Part shown: one piece after another, positions 25,080-33,860 of the stretch
Layout of the letters: each line of letters begins with the position of its first letter
Position numbering within the stretch: the first letter of the stretch is position 1
Notes under the pieces: model-generated
Database searches by the model: none
Told to the model about the DNA's origin: nothing
The model's input: the letters and a program-made list of their open reading frames with translations, nothing else
From: JBDTSW01 sp963758845
GTDB lineage: Bacteria > Actinomycetota > Thermoleophilia > Solirubrobacterales > 70-9
Direction of reading: 5' to 3'
Length of the DNA: 64,000 nt
Assembly: GCA_963758845.1 (NCBI GenBank)
Contig: CAVWWX010000002.1
Location: 434,001 to 498,000, forward strand
Made by a program: the position numbers and the translations under genes

Positions 25080-25895
25080 GTGGAGTTCGTGCGGGCGAAC
25101 GGGCTCGAGATCGCGTATGAACGAGTCGGCGAAGGGCCGCCGCTGGTACTCGTGCACGGCGCCGCCGGCGACTGTCGCCTCTGGCAGCCGCAGCTCGCCG
25201 CCCTGGCCGACGAGTTCACGATCGTTGCTTGGGACGAACCGGGTGCCGGTCGATCTGCCGATCTGCCCACGGGCTTTGGCTTGGCGGACTACGCCCGCTG
25301 CCTCGCCGGGCTGATCGAGGCACTAGATCTCGGCCCGTCCCACCTCGCGGGCCTCTCATGGGGTGGGACCGTGGTACAGGAGCTCTACCGCCACCGGCCC
25401 GAGCTAGTCGCCACCCTGATCCTCGCCGGCAGCTACGCCGGCTGGAAGGGCTCGCTACCCCAGGAGGAGGTGGACGCGCGGGTCGCCGGTCTGCGCCAGA
25501 TGCTCAAGGCGCCCGCCGGGGAGTTCGATCCCACGCTGCCTGGGCTGTTCGCGGGGGATCCGCCGGCCCAGTTCGCTCCGCTGCTCGACGAGGTGGCTGC
25601 CGCCATCCGCCCGAACAGCCTTGAGGCTCAGCTGCTGGTGATGGCTCAAGCCGACCAGCGCGATCTGCTGTCCCAGATCGCTGTGCCCACCCTGTTGATC
25701 TGGGGCGAGCTCGACGCCCGCTCCCCGCTGCGGGTCGCCAGCCAGTTCGAGCGGGCGATCCCGGACACGAAGCTCGTCGTGATCCCTGGTTGCGGCCACG
25801 TCAGCAACCTCGAACGCCCCGAGGAGTTCAACGAGGCGGTGCGCGAGTTCTGCCTCATTCACCCACCGCCGGGGGCACGCAGCCCCGGGCCGTAG
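25080..25895 (+). CDS. alpha/beta hydrolase (complete catalytic triad)
   Basis: 271 aa from GTG 25080, where homology begins (VEFVRANGLEIAYERVGEGPP). LVLVHGAAGDCRLWQPQ, LAGLSWGGTVVQEL (Ser elbow), GELDARSPL (Asp) and PGCGHVSNLERP (His) form a full triad. The closest look is to haloalkane dehalogenase or epoxide-type hydrolases and 3-oxoadipate enol-lactonases, but the enzyme reaction is not settled. It is followed by the agmatinase gene after 49 bp. Confidence 0.85.
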   Translation: MEFVRANGLEIAYERVGEGPPLVLVHGAAGDCRLWQPQLAALADEFTIVAWDEPGAGRSADLPTGFGLADYARCLAGLIEALDLGPSHLAGLSWGGTVVQELYRHRPELVATLILAGSYAGWKGSLPQEEVDARVAGLRQMLKAPAGEFDPTLPGLFAGDPPAQFAPLLDEVAAAIRPNSLEAQLLVMAQADQRDLLSQIAVPTLLIWGELDARSPLRVASQFERAIPDTKLVVIPGCGHVSNLERPEEFNEAVREFCLIHPPPGARSPGP

Positions 25896-25944
25896 GGCCC
25901 GCGGTCGAAGCAGATCGGGGCGGGCGCGGCATACTGAGCCCGCC

Positions 25945-26898
25945 ATGGCTGCGTCGTTAACCGACCCTGCGCCCCGGACGTTCTTCGGGGTGCCGAGTCG
26001 GGAGCTGAACAGGATCGACGCGGACGTGGCTTTCCTGGGTGTCCCCTATGACGGTGGCACGCCCCAGCCGGGGGTCCCGACCGGCCAGCGGGCCGGTCCC
26101 GCTGCGGTTCGCGAGGCGAGCGCGGCGACGTTCGAGTACCCCGTGGGCCCCGAGCCCGACCCGGGCGCGACGGGCTGGTACGACGTCGAGGCCGACCGCG
26201 ACTACCTGGCCGGCGTGCGCATGGCGGACGTCGGCGACGTCGCGATCCAGGGCTCGGACACCGAGGCGAACTACCGCCGGATCACCGAAGCCGCCCAGCA
26301 GATCGCCCGGAGTGACGGCCTGATGGTCGCGCTCGGCGGCGACCACTCGATCAGCTACCCGCTCGGTCTGGGGATGGAGGTGTTCGAGGAGTTCGACGTC
26401 GTCCACATCGACGCCCACACAGACTTCCTCGACGAGCTGGACGGGGCGCGCCTGACGGGCGCGAGCCAGCTGCGGCGTCTCGCGGAGCTCCCGTTTGTGC
26501 GCAGCACGACCGCGCTCGGGGTTCGGAACGTGGACCGCGTGGAGGTCGAGGGCATGCGAGAGCTGGGAGCGCGGTGGGCGACAACCCGCGACGTGGTCGA
26601 GCGAGGGGCCGAGGACGTGGTGCGCGAGACCGTGCCGGAGGTGAAGGCGCTCTACGTCTCGATCGACCTCGACGTGCTGGATTCCTCGGTCGCGCCCGGG
26701 CACTCCCTGCAGGAGCCCGGCGGCCTCACCTACCGCCAGCTGCGCGCGCTCCTAATCGAGGTTGCCCGCCGTGGGCGCGTGATCGGCTTCGACGTCGTCG
26801 AGCTGAACCCGGCGCGCGACCCGTCGGGCGCCACCGCGCGAGTTGCCGCCTGGATCGTCACCCACTTTCTGAGCGAGATTTTCGACCAGCCGCGCTGA
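25945..26898 (+). CDS. agmatinase/arginase family ureohydrolase
   Basis: 317 aa from ATG 25945. Manganese motifs are clear: GGDHSISYP, HIDAHTDFLDE and SIDLDVLDSSVAPGHSLQEPGG (DxDxxD). This is the ureohydrolase fold; agmatinase (agmatine to putrescine plus urea) is the usual annotation for this length, while formimidoglutamase, guanidinobutyrase or other guanidino hydrolases are possible. It acts in the cytoplasm as an oligomer. The gene may share a transcript with the upstream hydrolase. Confidence 0.88.
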   Translation: MAASLTDPAPRTFFGVPSRELNRIDADVAFLGVPYDGGTPQPGVPTGQRAGPAAVREASAATFEYPVGPEPDPGATGWYDVEADRDYLAGVRMADVGDVAIQGSDTEANYRRITEAAQQIARSDGLMVALGGDHSISYPLGLGMEVFEEFDVVHIDAHTDFLDELDGARLTGASQLRRLAELPFVRSTTALGVRNVDRVEVEGMRELGARWATTRDVVERGAEDVVRETVPEVKALYVSIDLDVLDSSVAPGHSLQEPGGLTYRQLRALLIEVARRGRVIGFDVVELNPARDPSGATARVAAWIVTHFLSEIFDQPR

Positions 26899-26934
26899 CC
26901 GGGTGTATCGGGCGCCGCGAGCACCGCGTAAGCG

Positions 26935-28038
26935 CTAGCCGGACCGGATCGCCGCGGCGGCGATGCGCTCATGGTCGTAGCGCGTCACGTTTCCCATCGA
27001 TACGACTCCGAGTCGGCGCTCCGGATAGATCCGCATCATCGTCCAGAACCCGCCGCCGCCCCCGAGGTGCTCGAGGTAGTCGGCCCTCCGGCGGGTCGCC
27101 CCTCGGCGATACCAGCCAAAGCCCACATCGAGCTTGCGCCCGCGAGCGTGAATCGTCTGCATGGCGAGCAAGCTCTTCTGAGAGATCAGCTGATGGCTGT
27201 CCAGCTCGCCTCGATTCAGGTGCGCGGCCATGAAGCGGGCTGCGTCTCGGGCCGAGCCGATCAGCCCGCCGTACGCCGAACCATCGACGCAGAAGCGGTG
27301 AAAGGCACGGAACCGGCCACTGGTCTCCCCGACGATCCCGGCGGGCAACATCATCCGAAAGAGAGGCGTCATCGGGTGAAACCGTGGCTGGTATCCGGTG
27401 GCCACGTCCACGCCCATGGCCTCATAGCCGAACCCGGTGCGGTCCATGACGAGCGGTGCCAGGATCTCCGAACGGACGTAGTCCTCGTAGGGCTGCCCCG
27501 AGGCGGTTGCGATCAGCTCTCCGAGGACGATGTAGCCAAGGTTCGAGTAGACCGCCTTCGAGCCCGCCGGGAAGCGAAGCTTCCTGTGTCGCTCCAGCAG
27601 GCCGAGCGCGAAGTCTCGGGGGTCCGGGCCCGGCTCGGTCGCCGGATGCACCCACCGAACCGGGATCGGATTGCCGAGACCCGTGCTATGGCTCAGCAGG
27701 TGGCGCACGCGAACCTCCGGCCAGCCGGCTCGCGGCTCCGGGAACTCTGGGAGGAGGTCACGAACGGGGTCGTCGAGGCCGACGACACCGCGGTCGACCA
27801 ACTGCATCGCCGCGGTCGCCGTGACGATCTTGGTCATCGAGAACCACAGATGAGCCGAATCGATGGTGGTCGGCGCGCCCGTCGCAAGCGAAACGACTCC
27901 ATCGGCGCAGGCTTCCTCGACCTGCTCCCCCCGGACCACGACCACGGCGACGCCCGGCACGCTGCGCTCGGTCAGGTCCTTGAGCGTCGGACGTACCGAG
28001 GGCCGTTCGCTCAAGGACGCGCCAGACCCTCGCGCCAT
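26935..28038 (-). CDS. serine hydrolase, beta-lactamase class C / esterase fold
   Basis: 367 aa from ATG 28038. The catalytic SxxK tetrad is SMTK (within HLWFSMTKIVTATA), the YxN motif is YSNLG, and HLGGGGGF near the C-terminus fits the third box. No signal peptide is apparent, so it is likelier an intracellular esterase/peptidase of the class C beta-lactamase superfamily than a secreted antibiotic-resistance enzyme. Its start overlaps the end of the upstream DUF2867-like gene by 28 bp. Confidence 0.87.
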   Translation of the reverse strand: MARGSGASLSERPSVRPTLKDLTERSVPGVAVVVVRGEQVEEACADGVVSLATGAPTTIDSAHLWFSMTKIVTATAAMQLVDRGVVGLDDPVRDLLPEFPEPRAGWPEVRVRHLLSHSTGLGNPIPVRWVHPATEPGPDPRDFALGLLERHRKLRFPAGSKAVYSNLGYIVLGELIATASGQPYEDYVRSEILAPLVMDRTGFGYEAMGVDVATGYQPRFHPMTPLFRMMLPAGIVGETSGRFRAFHRFCVDGSAYGGLIGSARDAARFMAAHLNRGELDSHQLISQKSLLAMQTIHARGRKLDVGFGWYRRGATRRRADYLEHLGGGGGFWTMMRIYPERRLGVVSMGNVTRYDHERIAAAAIRSG

Positions 28039-28598
28039 TGCCGCCCGATCTGCCTGATCATCGGGGGGTACACGAGCCGGTGCCGAAACGGCGCGATCGC
28101 GGCCATGTAACCGGTCCCGAGCCGCCCGTTGGGCTTCACCAGGACCGCCATCTGCCCGCGATAGCCGCCACCCTCGTCCGGGACCCAGCCGATGTGCATC
28201 ACCCCGTGCATGGTCCGATTGGCGACTTCCGCGGCGAACTCGTCGTCGAGCAGGTAGAGCGGGGTGAAGGGGAGCGCGTCGAAGTCCGGCCCGCGCGGAG
28301 CGTCGCGAAGGTCCGCCGGCAACCGGTCGTGGAGCGTCCGGACCCTGGACCCGTGACCGGCATCCGGGCTGTCCCAGCCGAGCAGTTGCCCGACCTTCCA
28401 CCGGATCCCGAAGAGCGCGCGGACGACCCGGGAGGAGCCCTGCGAGGGATCTCCCGAGGCCATCAGCTCGACCAGCCGCGGGAAGTCGTCGCGACCGCCC
28501 GGCGTCGGCAGCGCCCACACGTCCTCGAGCCGGAAGTCGCCGGTGAGCTCATGGATCCGCCAGGGCCGGGCGGTGTGGGCGGTGTTCGGGAGCCTCAT
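28011..28598 (-). CDS. DUF2867-like protein
   Basis: 195 aa from ATG 28598, with GGAGG upstream; an in-frame upstream extension lacks homology character. Segments DFDALPFTPLYLLDDEFAAE, HGVMHIGWV and NGRLGTGYMAAIAPFRHRLVYPPM match what I recall of DUF2867, often found as the C-terminal half of nucleoside-diphosphate-sugar epimerase fusions. It is transcribed with, and overlaps by 28 bp, the following serine hydrolase. Confidence 0.65.
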   Translation of the reverse strand: MRLPNTAHTARPWRIHELTGDFRLEDVWALPTPGGRDDFPRLVELMASGDPSQGSSRVVRALFGIRWKVGQLLGWDSPDAGHGSRVRTLHDRLPADLRDAPRGPDFDALPFTPLYLLDDEFAAEVANRTMHGVMHIGWVPDEGGGYRGQMAVLVKPNGRLGTGYMAAIAPFRHRLVYPPMIRQIGRQWREGLARP

Positions 28599-28706
28599 TC
28601 GTGGGCCTCCATCCAACCGGCATTGGTCAATCTTTGCTTTCCGGCGGGTCATACTTCGACGCCTGACGGCGACTCGCGCGGGTCGGCGAACGACAAGGAG
28701 GGAACG

Positions 28707-29033
28707 ATGCCGCTCTATCTATCGAGGTTCGACTACACGCCTGAGACTTGGGCCAGGCTGATCGGCAACCCCGAGGACCGTCGTAAAGCCGCTCAGTCAT
28801 ACATCGAGTCGGTTGGCGGCCAGCTCCACGGGTTCTGGTACGCCTTCGGCTCACACGACGGCTACACACTTTGGGAGGCCCCCGACAACGTGTCCATGGC
28901 CGCGGTTGCGCTGGCGATCAGTGGCGGCGGTGCGCTTGCCTCGCTGGAGACGACAGTCCTGCTGAGCGTCGACGAGACGATGGAGGCCCTGCACAGGGCC
29001 GCGCAGGTCCAGTACCAGGCACCCGGCGCGTAG
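28707..29033 (+). CDS. GYD domain-containing protein
   Basis: 108 aa from ATG 28707, with AAGGAGG upstream. LYLSRFDYTPETWARLI, YIESVGGQLHGFWYAFGSHDGYTLWEAPDN and the G-Y-D-type core are diagnostic of GYD proteins, small alpha/beta dimeric proteins of unknown function. It is the last ordinary gene before the tRNA-derived repeats begin, 26 bp upstream of the first. Confidence 0.87.
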   Translation: MPLYLSRFDYTPETWARLIGNPEDRRKAAQSYIESVGGQLHGFWYAFGSHDGYTLWEAPDNVSMAAVALAISGGGALASLETTVLLSVDETMEALHRAAQVQYQAPGA

Positions 29034-29058
29034 GGCGCGCCATCAACGCTTTTTGAAT

Positions 29059-29104
29059 TGGAGCCAGCCGGGCTCGAACCGGCGACCTCCTGAGAGCATC
29101 GAAA
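29059..29104 (-). repeat. tRNA-Ala 3'-half copy R1 (type B)
   Basis: TGGAGCCAGCCGGG..., T-arm intact, diverging at the anticodon region to TGAGAGCATCGAA. It is the leftmost copy and ends just before the ATG at 29109 of the LLM gene. Only R5 shares its TGAGAGCATCG continuation. Confidence 0.75.
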
Positions 29105-29108
29105 AGCC

Positions 29109-30041
29109 ATGAAATTCGGCGTTCATCTGCCCCTGATGGAATTCGGTCACGAGGAGCTGTCGCTCGGGCGACTGCATTCCACGGTGGACGCTGCACGCGA
29201 ATGCGGCTTTGCCTCGATTTCCGCCAACGACCACTTCGTCTTCTCCACCCCATGGCTCGACGGGCCGACCGCGCTCGCCGCGGTGGTCGAGCGTTCTGGA
29301 GACCTGGCGCTGGCGACGACGATCTCCCTGGTCGCCCTGCGGGGGCCGGTGCCGTTGGCGAAGACCCTGGCCGCGCTCGACATCCTCTCGGGCGGACGGC
29401 TCATCGCCGGCCTCGGCCCCGGCTCCTCCAAGCGTGACTACGACGCCACGGGCGTGCCGTTCGACGACAGGTGGAAGCGCTTCGACGAGGCGGTGACCGT
29501 GCTTCGCGCCCTGATTCGCGGAGGGCCGAATCCGCAGGCCACTAGCTATTACCCACTGCCCGAGGCCGAACTGGCGCCGTCACCGCTCCAGGATGGCGGC
29601 ATCCCGCTGTGGATCGGAAGCTGGGGCTCGGAGGCGGGGATGCGCCGGGTTGCGCGCTTGGCCGACGGGTGGCTGGCCTCGGCGTACAACACGACGCCCG
29701 AGCTGTTCGCGTCGGGATGTGAACTGCTGGCTGGTGAGCTACGCAAACGTGATCGCCACTCAGATGGGTTCCCGAACGCTCTGGTGACCATGTGGACCTG
29801 GGTGACAGAGGAGCGCGCCGATCGTGGTCGAGTCCTCCGTGAGGTCCTGGCTCCGCTGCTGAATCGCGACCCCGAAGAGCTGCGCGACCAAGTGTGCGTT
29901 GGCCCCGCGGAGCACTGCGCCGAGCTGCTCTCCCGCTACGCCAAGGCCGGGTGTGAACAGGTCTTCCTCTGGCCCCTGGGAGACGAGCAGCGGCAGATCG
30001 AGCTCGTAGCCGCCGAGGTGGCACCGCGCGTCGGGTCTTAG
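29109..30041 (+). CDS. LLM class F420-dependent oxidoreductase (cargo gene)
   Basis: 310 aa from ATG 29109, whose upstream region is the R1 repeat itself. MKFGVHLPLMEFG, ISANDHFVFSTPW, LSGGRLIAGLGPGSSKRDYDATGVPFDDRWKR and the C-terminal EHCAELLSRYAKAGCEQ are typical luciferase-like F420 oxidoreductase segments. It reduces or oxidises an unknown compound in the cytoplasm. It differs in subgroup from the 8619-9632 enzyme, so it is not a recent copy. It is the first gene of the array. Confidence 0.87.
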   Translation: MKFGVHLPLMEFGHEELSLGRLHSTVDAARECGFASISANDHFVFSTPWLDGPTALAAVVERSGDLALATTISLVALRGPVPLAKTLAALDILSGGRLIAGLGPGSSKRDYDATGVPFDDRWKRFDEAVTVLRALIRGGPNPQATSYYPLPEAELAPSPLQDGGIPLWIGSWGSEAGMRRVARLADGWLASAYNTTPELFASGCELLAGELRKRDRHSDGFPNALVTMWTWVTEERADRGRVLREVLAPLLNRDPEELRDQVCVGPAEHCAELLSRYAKAGCEQVFLWPLGDEQRQIELVAAEVAPRVGS

Positions 30042-30153
30042 CGACTCGTGCGCTGCACCTCAGCTAGCTACGCTCGCCAGGGACGGCGTCGGTGTGTAGA
30101 CGAGCGGGGTGTTCCTGATGGGCCGTCGGACAGGTTGTGTCAGGCCGACCGCG

Positions 30154-30558
30154 TCAGTCCCAATGTGCCTGCTGGCTCCAGCGCGCCGTCAGTTGGTAGA
30201 TGATCGTCACGTCGAGGATGATCAGCAAAAAGGCCCACAGCGGCGCGGCGGGGAACCAGACGATGTGCGAAATCGCACTCACGGTTAGCAGGAACACGGC
30301 GAGCAATCGAGCCGCGCCACTTCCGACCAGCAGTCCGACGCCCGTCAGCGCGACCGTGGAGCCGAGGATCAGATGCACCCAGCCCCACGTCGTGATGTCG
30401 GCGATGAGAGCACCCTGCCCGCCGACCACGACGATGTCGTCGTTAAGGATCCCGCCGAGCCCCCAGAGCGCGTCGAGCGACCCGACGATGAACATTAGGA
30501 AACCCGCGAAGGCCGCCCATCCGGACTCTCCATTGCGACTCGTGCTCGCTGACTCCAT
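30154..30558 (-). CDS. DUF7144-like membrane protein
   Basis: 134 aa from ATG 30558, with GGAGAGAAAG upstream. Four hydrophobic helices follow a short polar N-terminus: GWAAFAGFLMFIVGSLDALWGLGGIL, WGWVHLILGSTVALTGVGLLV, LLAVFLLTVSAISHIVWF and LWAFLLIILDVTIIYQL. The GW..FAG..M...G.....G pattern is typical of DUF7144 (small four-helix membrane proteins of Actinomycetota, function unknown). Downstream 112 bp to the LLM stop hold nothing recognisable. Confidence 0.75.
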   Translation of the reverse strand: MESASTSRNGESGWAAFAGFLMFIVGSLDALWGLGGILNDDIVVVGGQGALIADITTWGWVHLILGSTVALTGVGLLVGSGAARLLAVFLLTVSAISHIVWFPAAPLWAFLLIILDVTIIYQLTARWSQQAHWD

Positions 30559-30692
30559 CTTTCTCTCCTCCGCTCGGTCCGTGCCCACAGGCACACATGA
30601 TCCGTAAACGGGTCACCCTTCGACGCCGGCGAAGGAACGCCTGCCTGCCGCGGATCCGGGACTGAACCGCGGACTCGGATGGAGCTACAGGG

Positions 30693-31289
30693 TCATGAGG
30701 CCGAGTTCCACGGGAGCACGCTCCAGTGTGCCGGGCGCTCGACGCGCCAGCGGTCTCGGATTGCCGCGTTTGCCTCCGCGCCCGAACTCGTGTCCTGCTC
30801 GACACTCGCGCCGTAGCGCAGCGCAACGTCCGAGCGCCTGTAGACGCGCCAGAACGTCTCGTCCTTGAGGTCACGATTCCCGGCGCAGACGATTACGCAC
30901 GGCCCGTCGCCCGCTCCGACAAACGTGTGCGCCGTGCCGGGCGGGCAGTGCACGAAATCCCAGGCGTGGAGGTGACGCTCCCGGCCCTCGATGATCAGGA
31001 TGCATTCGCCCATCAACACGAGGAAGTCCTCCTGTACCGACTCTGCGTGGTACATGTCGGCCGGCCGCCCGGGCCGGAGTACACGGAGGGCAAATCCCGC
31101 GCCGGGCTTTACGTACTCGCTGAGATCCGGTCGACCGCGCAAGACGAAGTCGTCGGACTCGAAGATGCAGCAGGCCTGCGTCGCATCGTTGTTCATCCAG
31201 GCAGCGTCTCGTGCGTTGACAACGAACCACCCCGCCGTCACGGGCGTGAGGCCCGACTCAACCGGCTCAAGTCGTGCTTCGTCAATCAT
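30693..31289 (-). CDS. cupin domain-containing protein
   Basis: 198 aa from ATG 31289, with GGGAGGTTCC upstream. DMYHAESVQEDFLVLMGECILIIEGRERHLHAWDFVHCPPGTAHTFVGAG carries the two cupin motifs (H-x-E/D ... G...P.G..H). Cupins bind a metal with those His residues; the enzyme reaction is unknown. C-terminal tail has no recognised domain. Confidence 0.85.
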   Translation of the reverse strand: MIDEARLEPVESGLTPVTAGWFVVNARDAAWMNNDATQACCIFESDDFVLRGRPDLSEYVKPGAGFALRVLRPGRPADMYHAESVQEDFLVLMGECILIIEGRERHLHAWDFVHCPPGTAHTFVGAGDGPCVIVCAGNRDLKDETFWRVYRRSDVALRYGASVEQDTSSGAEANAAIRDRWRVERPAHWSVLPWNSAS

Positions 31290-31515
31290 TGGAACCTCCC
31301 AGATCAGGCGCGCGTTGCGCGTCAGAGGATCGTCTCGCCGATGTGTCCTACCAGGCTTCCGCTTCGGCGGCTGAGCAAGAACTGGGCAACGGCGGGCAGC
31401 GGCGCCGTGTCGTGTGGAGGCTCGCTGTCGCAACGCGCGCCAGAGTCGTGTCGCCGGCGGTCAGCTCCCCCTAGGTCTGGAGCCGACCACCCCCACGTTC
31501 CCCTCACTTCCGCCC
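31290..31515. other. intergenic stretch before the small exported protein gene
   Basis: No gene seen in the first ~165 bp. From about 31458 (CAGCTCCCCCTAGG) the sequence becomes nearly identical to that following repeat R10 at 49139, which marks the left edge of a duplicated unit. Confidence 0.45.
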
Positions 31516-31537
31516 CAGGGCCCCTGGTAGGTCGGCC
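31516..31537 (+). promoter_or_regulatory. conserved element upstream of small exported paralog B
   Basis: GGGCCCCTGGTAGGTCGGCC, 69 bp before the ATG. It corresponds to the elements at 19665-19687 and 49196-49217. Confidence 0.6.
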
Positions 31538-31606
31538 CGCTCCGGGCGATTCTGGTCTCACCAACCAATCGACGCCGGCTCCGGCCGGCAGAAGGTGAGA
31601 AGCAAG

Positions 31607-31984
31607 ATGAGGATCAAGACATTCATCGCCACCGGGCTCGTCGCCCTCACGGGTGTCGTCGCCACGACGACGGCCAACGCGGCCGACAACGCGGACACGA
31701 AGGTCACGATCAAGGGCGCCGGGACCGGCGACCCCTACGGCACGGTCGAGAGCTCGAACGAGAACAAATGCGCCGACGGCCGCCTGGTCAAGGTCTACAA
31801 GCAGAAGGGCGGCGCGCAGGGCGGCGGTGACGACCAGTACACCGGCGTCAGCGACTCCGCTTCGCTCTCGAACGGGGAGTACAAGTGGTTCGTCGGGCAG
31901 CCGAATCTGGACGGCAAGCACTACGCCCGCGCGCCCAAGATCCCGGGCTGCGAGGCCGACAACAGCAAGACGATCGACCTCTAG
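31607..31984 (+). CDS. small exported protein, paralog B
   Basis: 125 aa from ATG 31607 (GAAGGTGAG upstream). A signal peptide (MRIKTFIATGLVALTGVVAT) precedes a mature chain with DTKVTIKGAGTGDPYGTV, NKCADGRLVKVYKQKGG and GKHYARAPKIPGCEAD: two cysteines, Gly-rich. It is nearly identical to the protein at 49291-49668 and more distantly related to that at 19230-19598. The function is unknown; a secreted, disulfide-linked small beta protein is likely. An intrinsic terminator follows at 32023-32056. Confidence 0.75.
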   Translation: MRIKTFIATGLVALTGVVATTTANAADNADTKVTIKGAGTGDPYGTVESSNENKCADGRLVKVYKQKGGAQGGGDDQYTGVSDSASLSNGEYKWFVGQPNLDGKHYARAPKIPGCEADNSKTIDL

Positions 31985-32022
31985 GTCGAGCTAGGGCAAC
32001 TCCTAGGGAGATGCCGTAGAGA

Positions 32023-32056
32023 GAGCCGGCCCGCCGCGAGCGGGCCGGCTCTTTTC
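32023..32056 (+). terminator. intrinsic terminator after small exported paralog B
   Basis: Ten-base perfect stem AGCCGGCCCG/CGGGCCGGCT followed by CTTTTCG, 39 bp past the stop. The same hairpin follows paralog C. Confidence 0.9.
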
Positions 32057-32093
32057 GTTCCCGGGATCTGGCTCAATCTGAGGAAGGATCCGA

Positions 32094-32180
<87 letters not shown>

Positions 32181-32197
32181 CGGTGGGACGTGGCCAA

Positions 32198-33058
32198 TCA
32201 CCGCCGCACCCGTTCCGCTGCCGCAGTGTGCTCGAGAATCGCGGCGACCATCATCTCCCAGTCGTCCCGATAGACACCGTGACCGGCACCCTCCAGCGTC
32301 AGCAGCCTGGCACCGGGGATGTCCGTGGCTAGAACCTCACCATGCTTGAGCGGGAACATCGGATCGGCGGTGCCATGGATGACGAGCGTCGGGGCAGTGA
32401 TCGAAGACAGGGGCTTCGGCGATCCTTCGCCGTGGGACATGAGATCGTGGTTCTGCGCCGCGGCGAAGTCCCGCGCCCGCTCAACGTCTCGGCGGATGAG
32501 CTCACGGACTCGGGTTTCGTCGAATACCCGCTCGCCACCCGCAAGGATGTGCGAGTAAGCGACCAAGTAGTCGATGACGGAATCGGGGTTCGTCCAGTCG
32601 GCTTCGGCGGTGGCGACGAAGCGACCGAACTCTCGCGTAGGCGGCGGCAGGTCGCGGTCGCCGCGGGTTGCGGGGGAGGTGCTGATCAGGGTGAGGGAGA
32701 GCACCCGGTGGGCGGAGTCGAGCGCGACCTCTTGGGCGATCCCCCCACCCGCCGAGACGCCGACCAGGTGCGCGGCCGAGATGTCGAAGCCATCGAGCAC
32801 ACGGGCGGCGTCAGCCGTGAGATCAGCCCCCGTATACCCGGGCCGGCCGGGCTCGTAGGTGACCGAGCGGCCGGTGTCGCGGTGGTCGTAGCGGATCACG
32901 TACCGCCCGCCGCCTGCGAGCATCCGGCAGAAGTCGTCCTCCCACCAGAGCATCGACGAGCCGATGCCCATGATCAGCAGGATCGGCGGATGCGCCGTGT
33001 CGCCAAACGGCTCGGTACACAGCTGGACACCGTTCCCTTCGATCGTTCGCTCGGCCAC
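32198..33058 (-). CDS. alpha/beta hydrolase (cargo gene)
   Basis: 286 aa from ATG 33058. ILLIMGIGSSMLWWEDDF, RYDHRDTGRSVTYEPG, HLVGVSAGGGIAQEVAL (Ser elbow), HGTADPMFPLKHGE (Asp) and EGAGHGVYRDDWEMM (His) complete a catalytic triad. The M-G-I-G-S-S-M motif resembles esterases of the lipase/aclacinomycin methylesterase type. It ends 17 bp from the R2 arm. The substrate is unknown. Confidence 0.85.
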   Translation of the reverse strand: MAERTIEGNGVQLCTEPFGDTAHPPILLIMGIGSSMLWWEDDFCRMLAGGGRYVIRYDHRDTGRSVTYEPGRPGYTGADLTADAARVLDGFDISAAHLVGVSAGGGIAQEVALDSAHRVLSLTLISTSPATRGDRDLPPPTREFGRFVATAEADWTNPDSVIDYLVAYSHILAGGERVFDETRVRELIRRDVERARDFAAAQNHDLMSHGEGSPKPLSSITAPTLVIHGTADPMFPLKHGEVLATDIPGARLLTLEGAGHGVYRDDWEMMVAAILEHTAAAERVRR

Positions 33059-33073
33059 GTCGATGGTCAGGCG

Positions 33074-33649
33074 CTACGGCTTGAGCGTTGCGCTGTAGAG
33101 GAGCTCGTTGGGGGTGGCTGGGCCCGGCGTCGCGGAGCCGCCGAGGATCGGCGGTGGGTTGAAGCGCACGCGGACCGCGTCCGGATTGGTTGCGATTTGC
33201 ATGCTGTTGGTGAAGATTCCGACGCGGTCGCCCTGCCGGATCCGCAGGTTGGCCTTAAAGGAGTAGACCCCGAGCGCTGGTACCGACTCGCCGTCCGAGC
33301 CCCTGACCGCTTTGAAGCTCCCGTCGCCCTCCTTGCGCATCACGATGAGCTCGAAGCTCCTTGGCGAGCTCGAGGCGACTCGCCACTTGCGAATCGTGCC
33401 CGAGAACGGTGCGCGGAGCGTTGCGCCGGGGAGCTTGCGCTGCATATAGATGCAGGTCGCCGACGGGGACCCGCAGCTCACACCACCGTCATTGTCGTCG
33501 TAGGTAAAGCTTGGCGTGCCGAGCTTCACGGCCCCCGCCGAGCCCGGGGCGATCGCGAGCGCCGCCAGCGCCAACGCGCAGGAAAGCCAGGGAAGCCACT
33601 GGCGCCGACTGCAGGGGGCTTCCCGGGACGGGTGGGTACCGCCCAGCAT
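33074..33649 (-). CDS. secreted hypothetical protein
   Basis: 191 aa from ATG. A basic N-terminus, hydrophobic core (LSCALALAALAIAPG) and AGA site form a signal peptide. The mature part is beta-rich, with an early Cys pair (VSCGSPSATCIYMQ), RQGDRVGIFTNSMQI and a Pro-rich end. No named family comes to mind. It lies 15 bp upstream of the hydrolase gene, and both are transcribed leftward, so they may form one unit within this cassette. Confidence 0.6.
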   Translation of the reverse strand: MLGGTHPSREAPCSRRQWLPWLSCALALAALAIAPGSAGAVKLGTPSFTYDDNDGGVSCGSPSATCIYMQRKLPGATLRAPFSGTIRKWRVASSSPRSFELIVMRKEGDGSFKAVRGSDGESVPALGVYSFKANLRIRQGDRVGIFTNSMQIATNPDAVRVRFNPPPILGGSATPGPATPNELLYSATLKP

Positions 33650-33708
33650 GGCCGCATGGTCTCACAGAAGTGTGCTGCGGCCCGGGGCACAATGGGGAGT
33701 GGGGCTGA

Positions 33709-33850
33709 TGGAGCTGGCCGGGCTCGAACCGGCGACCTCCTGGGTGCGATCCAGGGCGGCGTTCGGAGGCGAAAGCCCGCGCATTCGGCTCTAGCAAGCG
33801 CGATCCGGTTGATCGGGCTGCGGCGCGCGCGGCCGCGGATGCCCGGGTCG
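33709..33850 (-). repeat. tRNA-Ala 3'-half copy R3 with truncated arm
   Basis: TGGAGCTGGCCGGG... through GGGTGCGATCCAGG, then an arm that tracks R8 (GGAGGC...GCATTCGGCTCTAGCAAGCG...GCCGCGGATGCCCG) but stops there. The missing end of such an arm, with the hairpin, lies 2.8 kb further right at 36644. Confidence 0.78.
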
Positions 33851-33860
33851 GCGGCCGAAC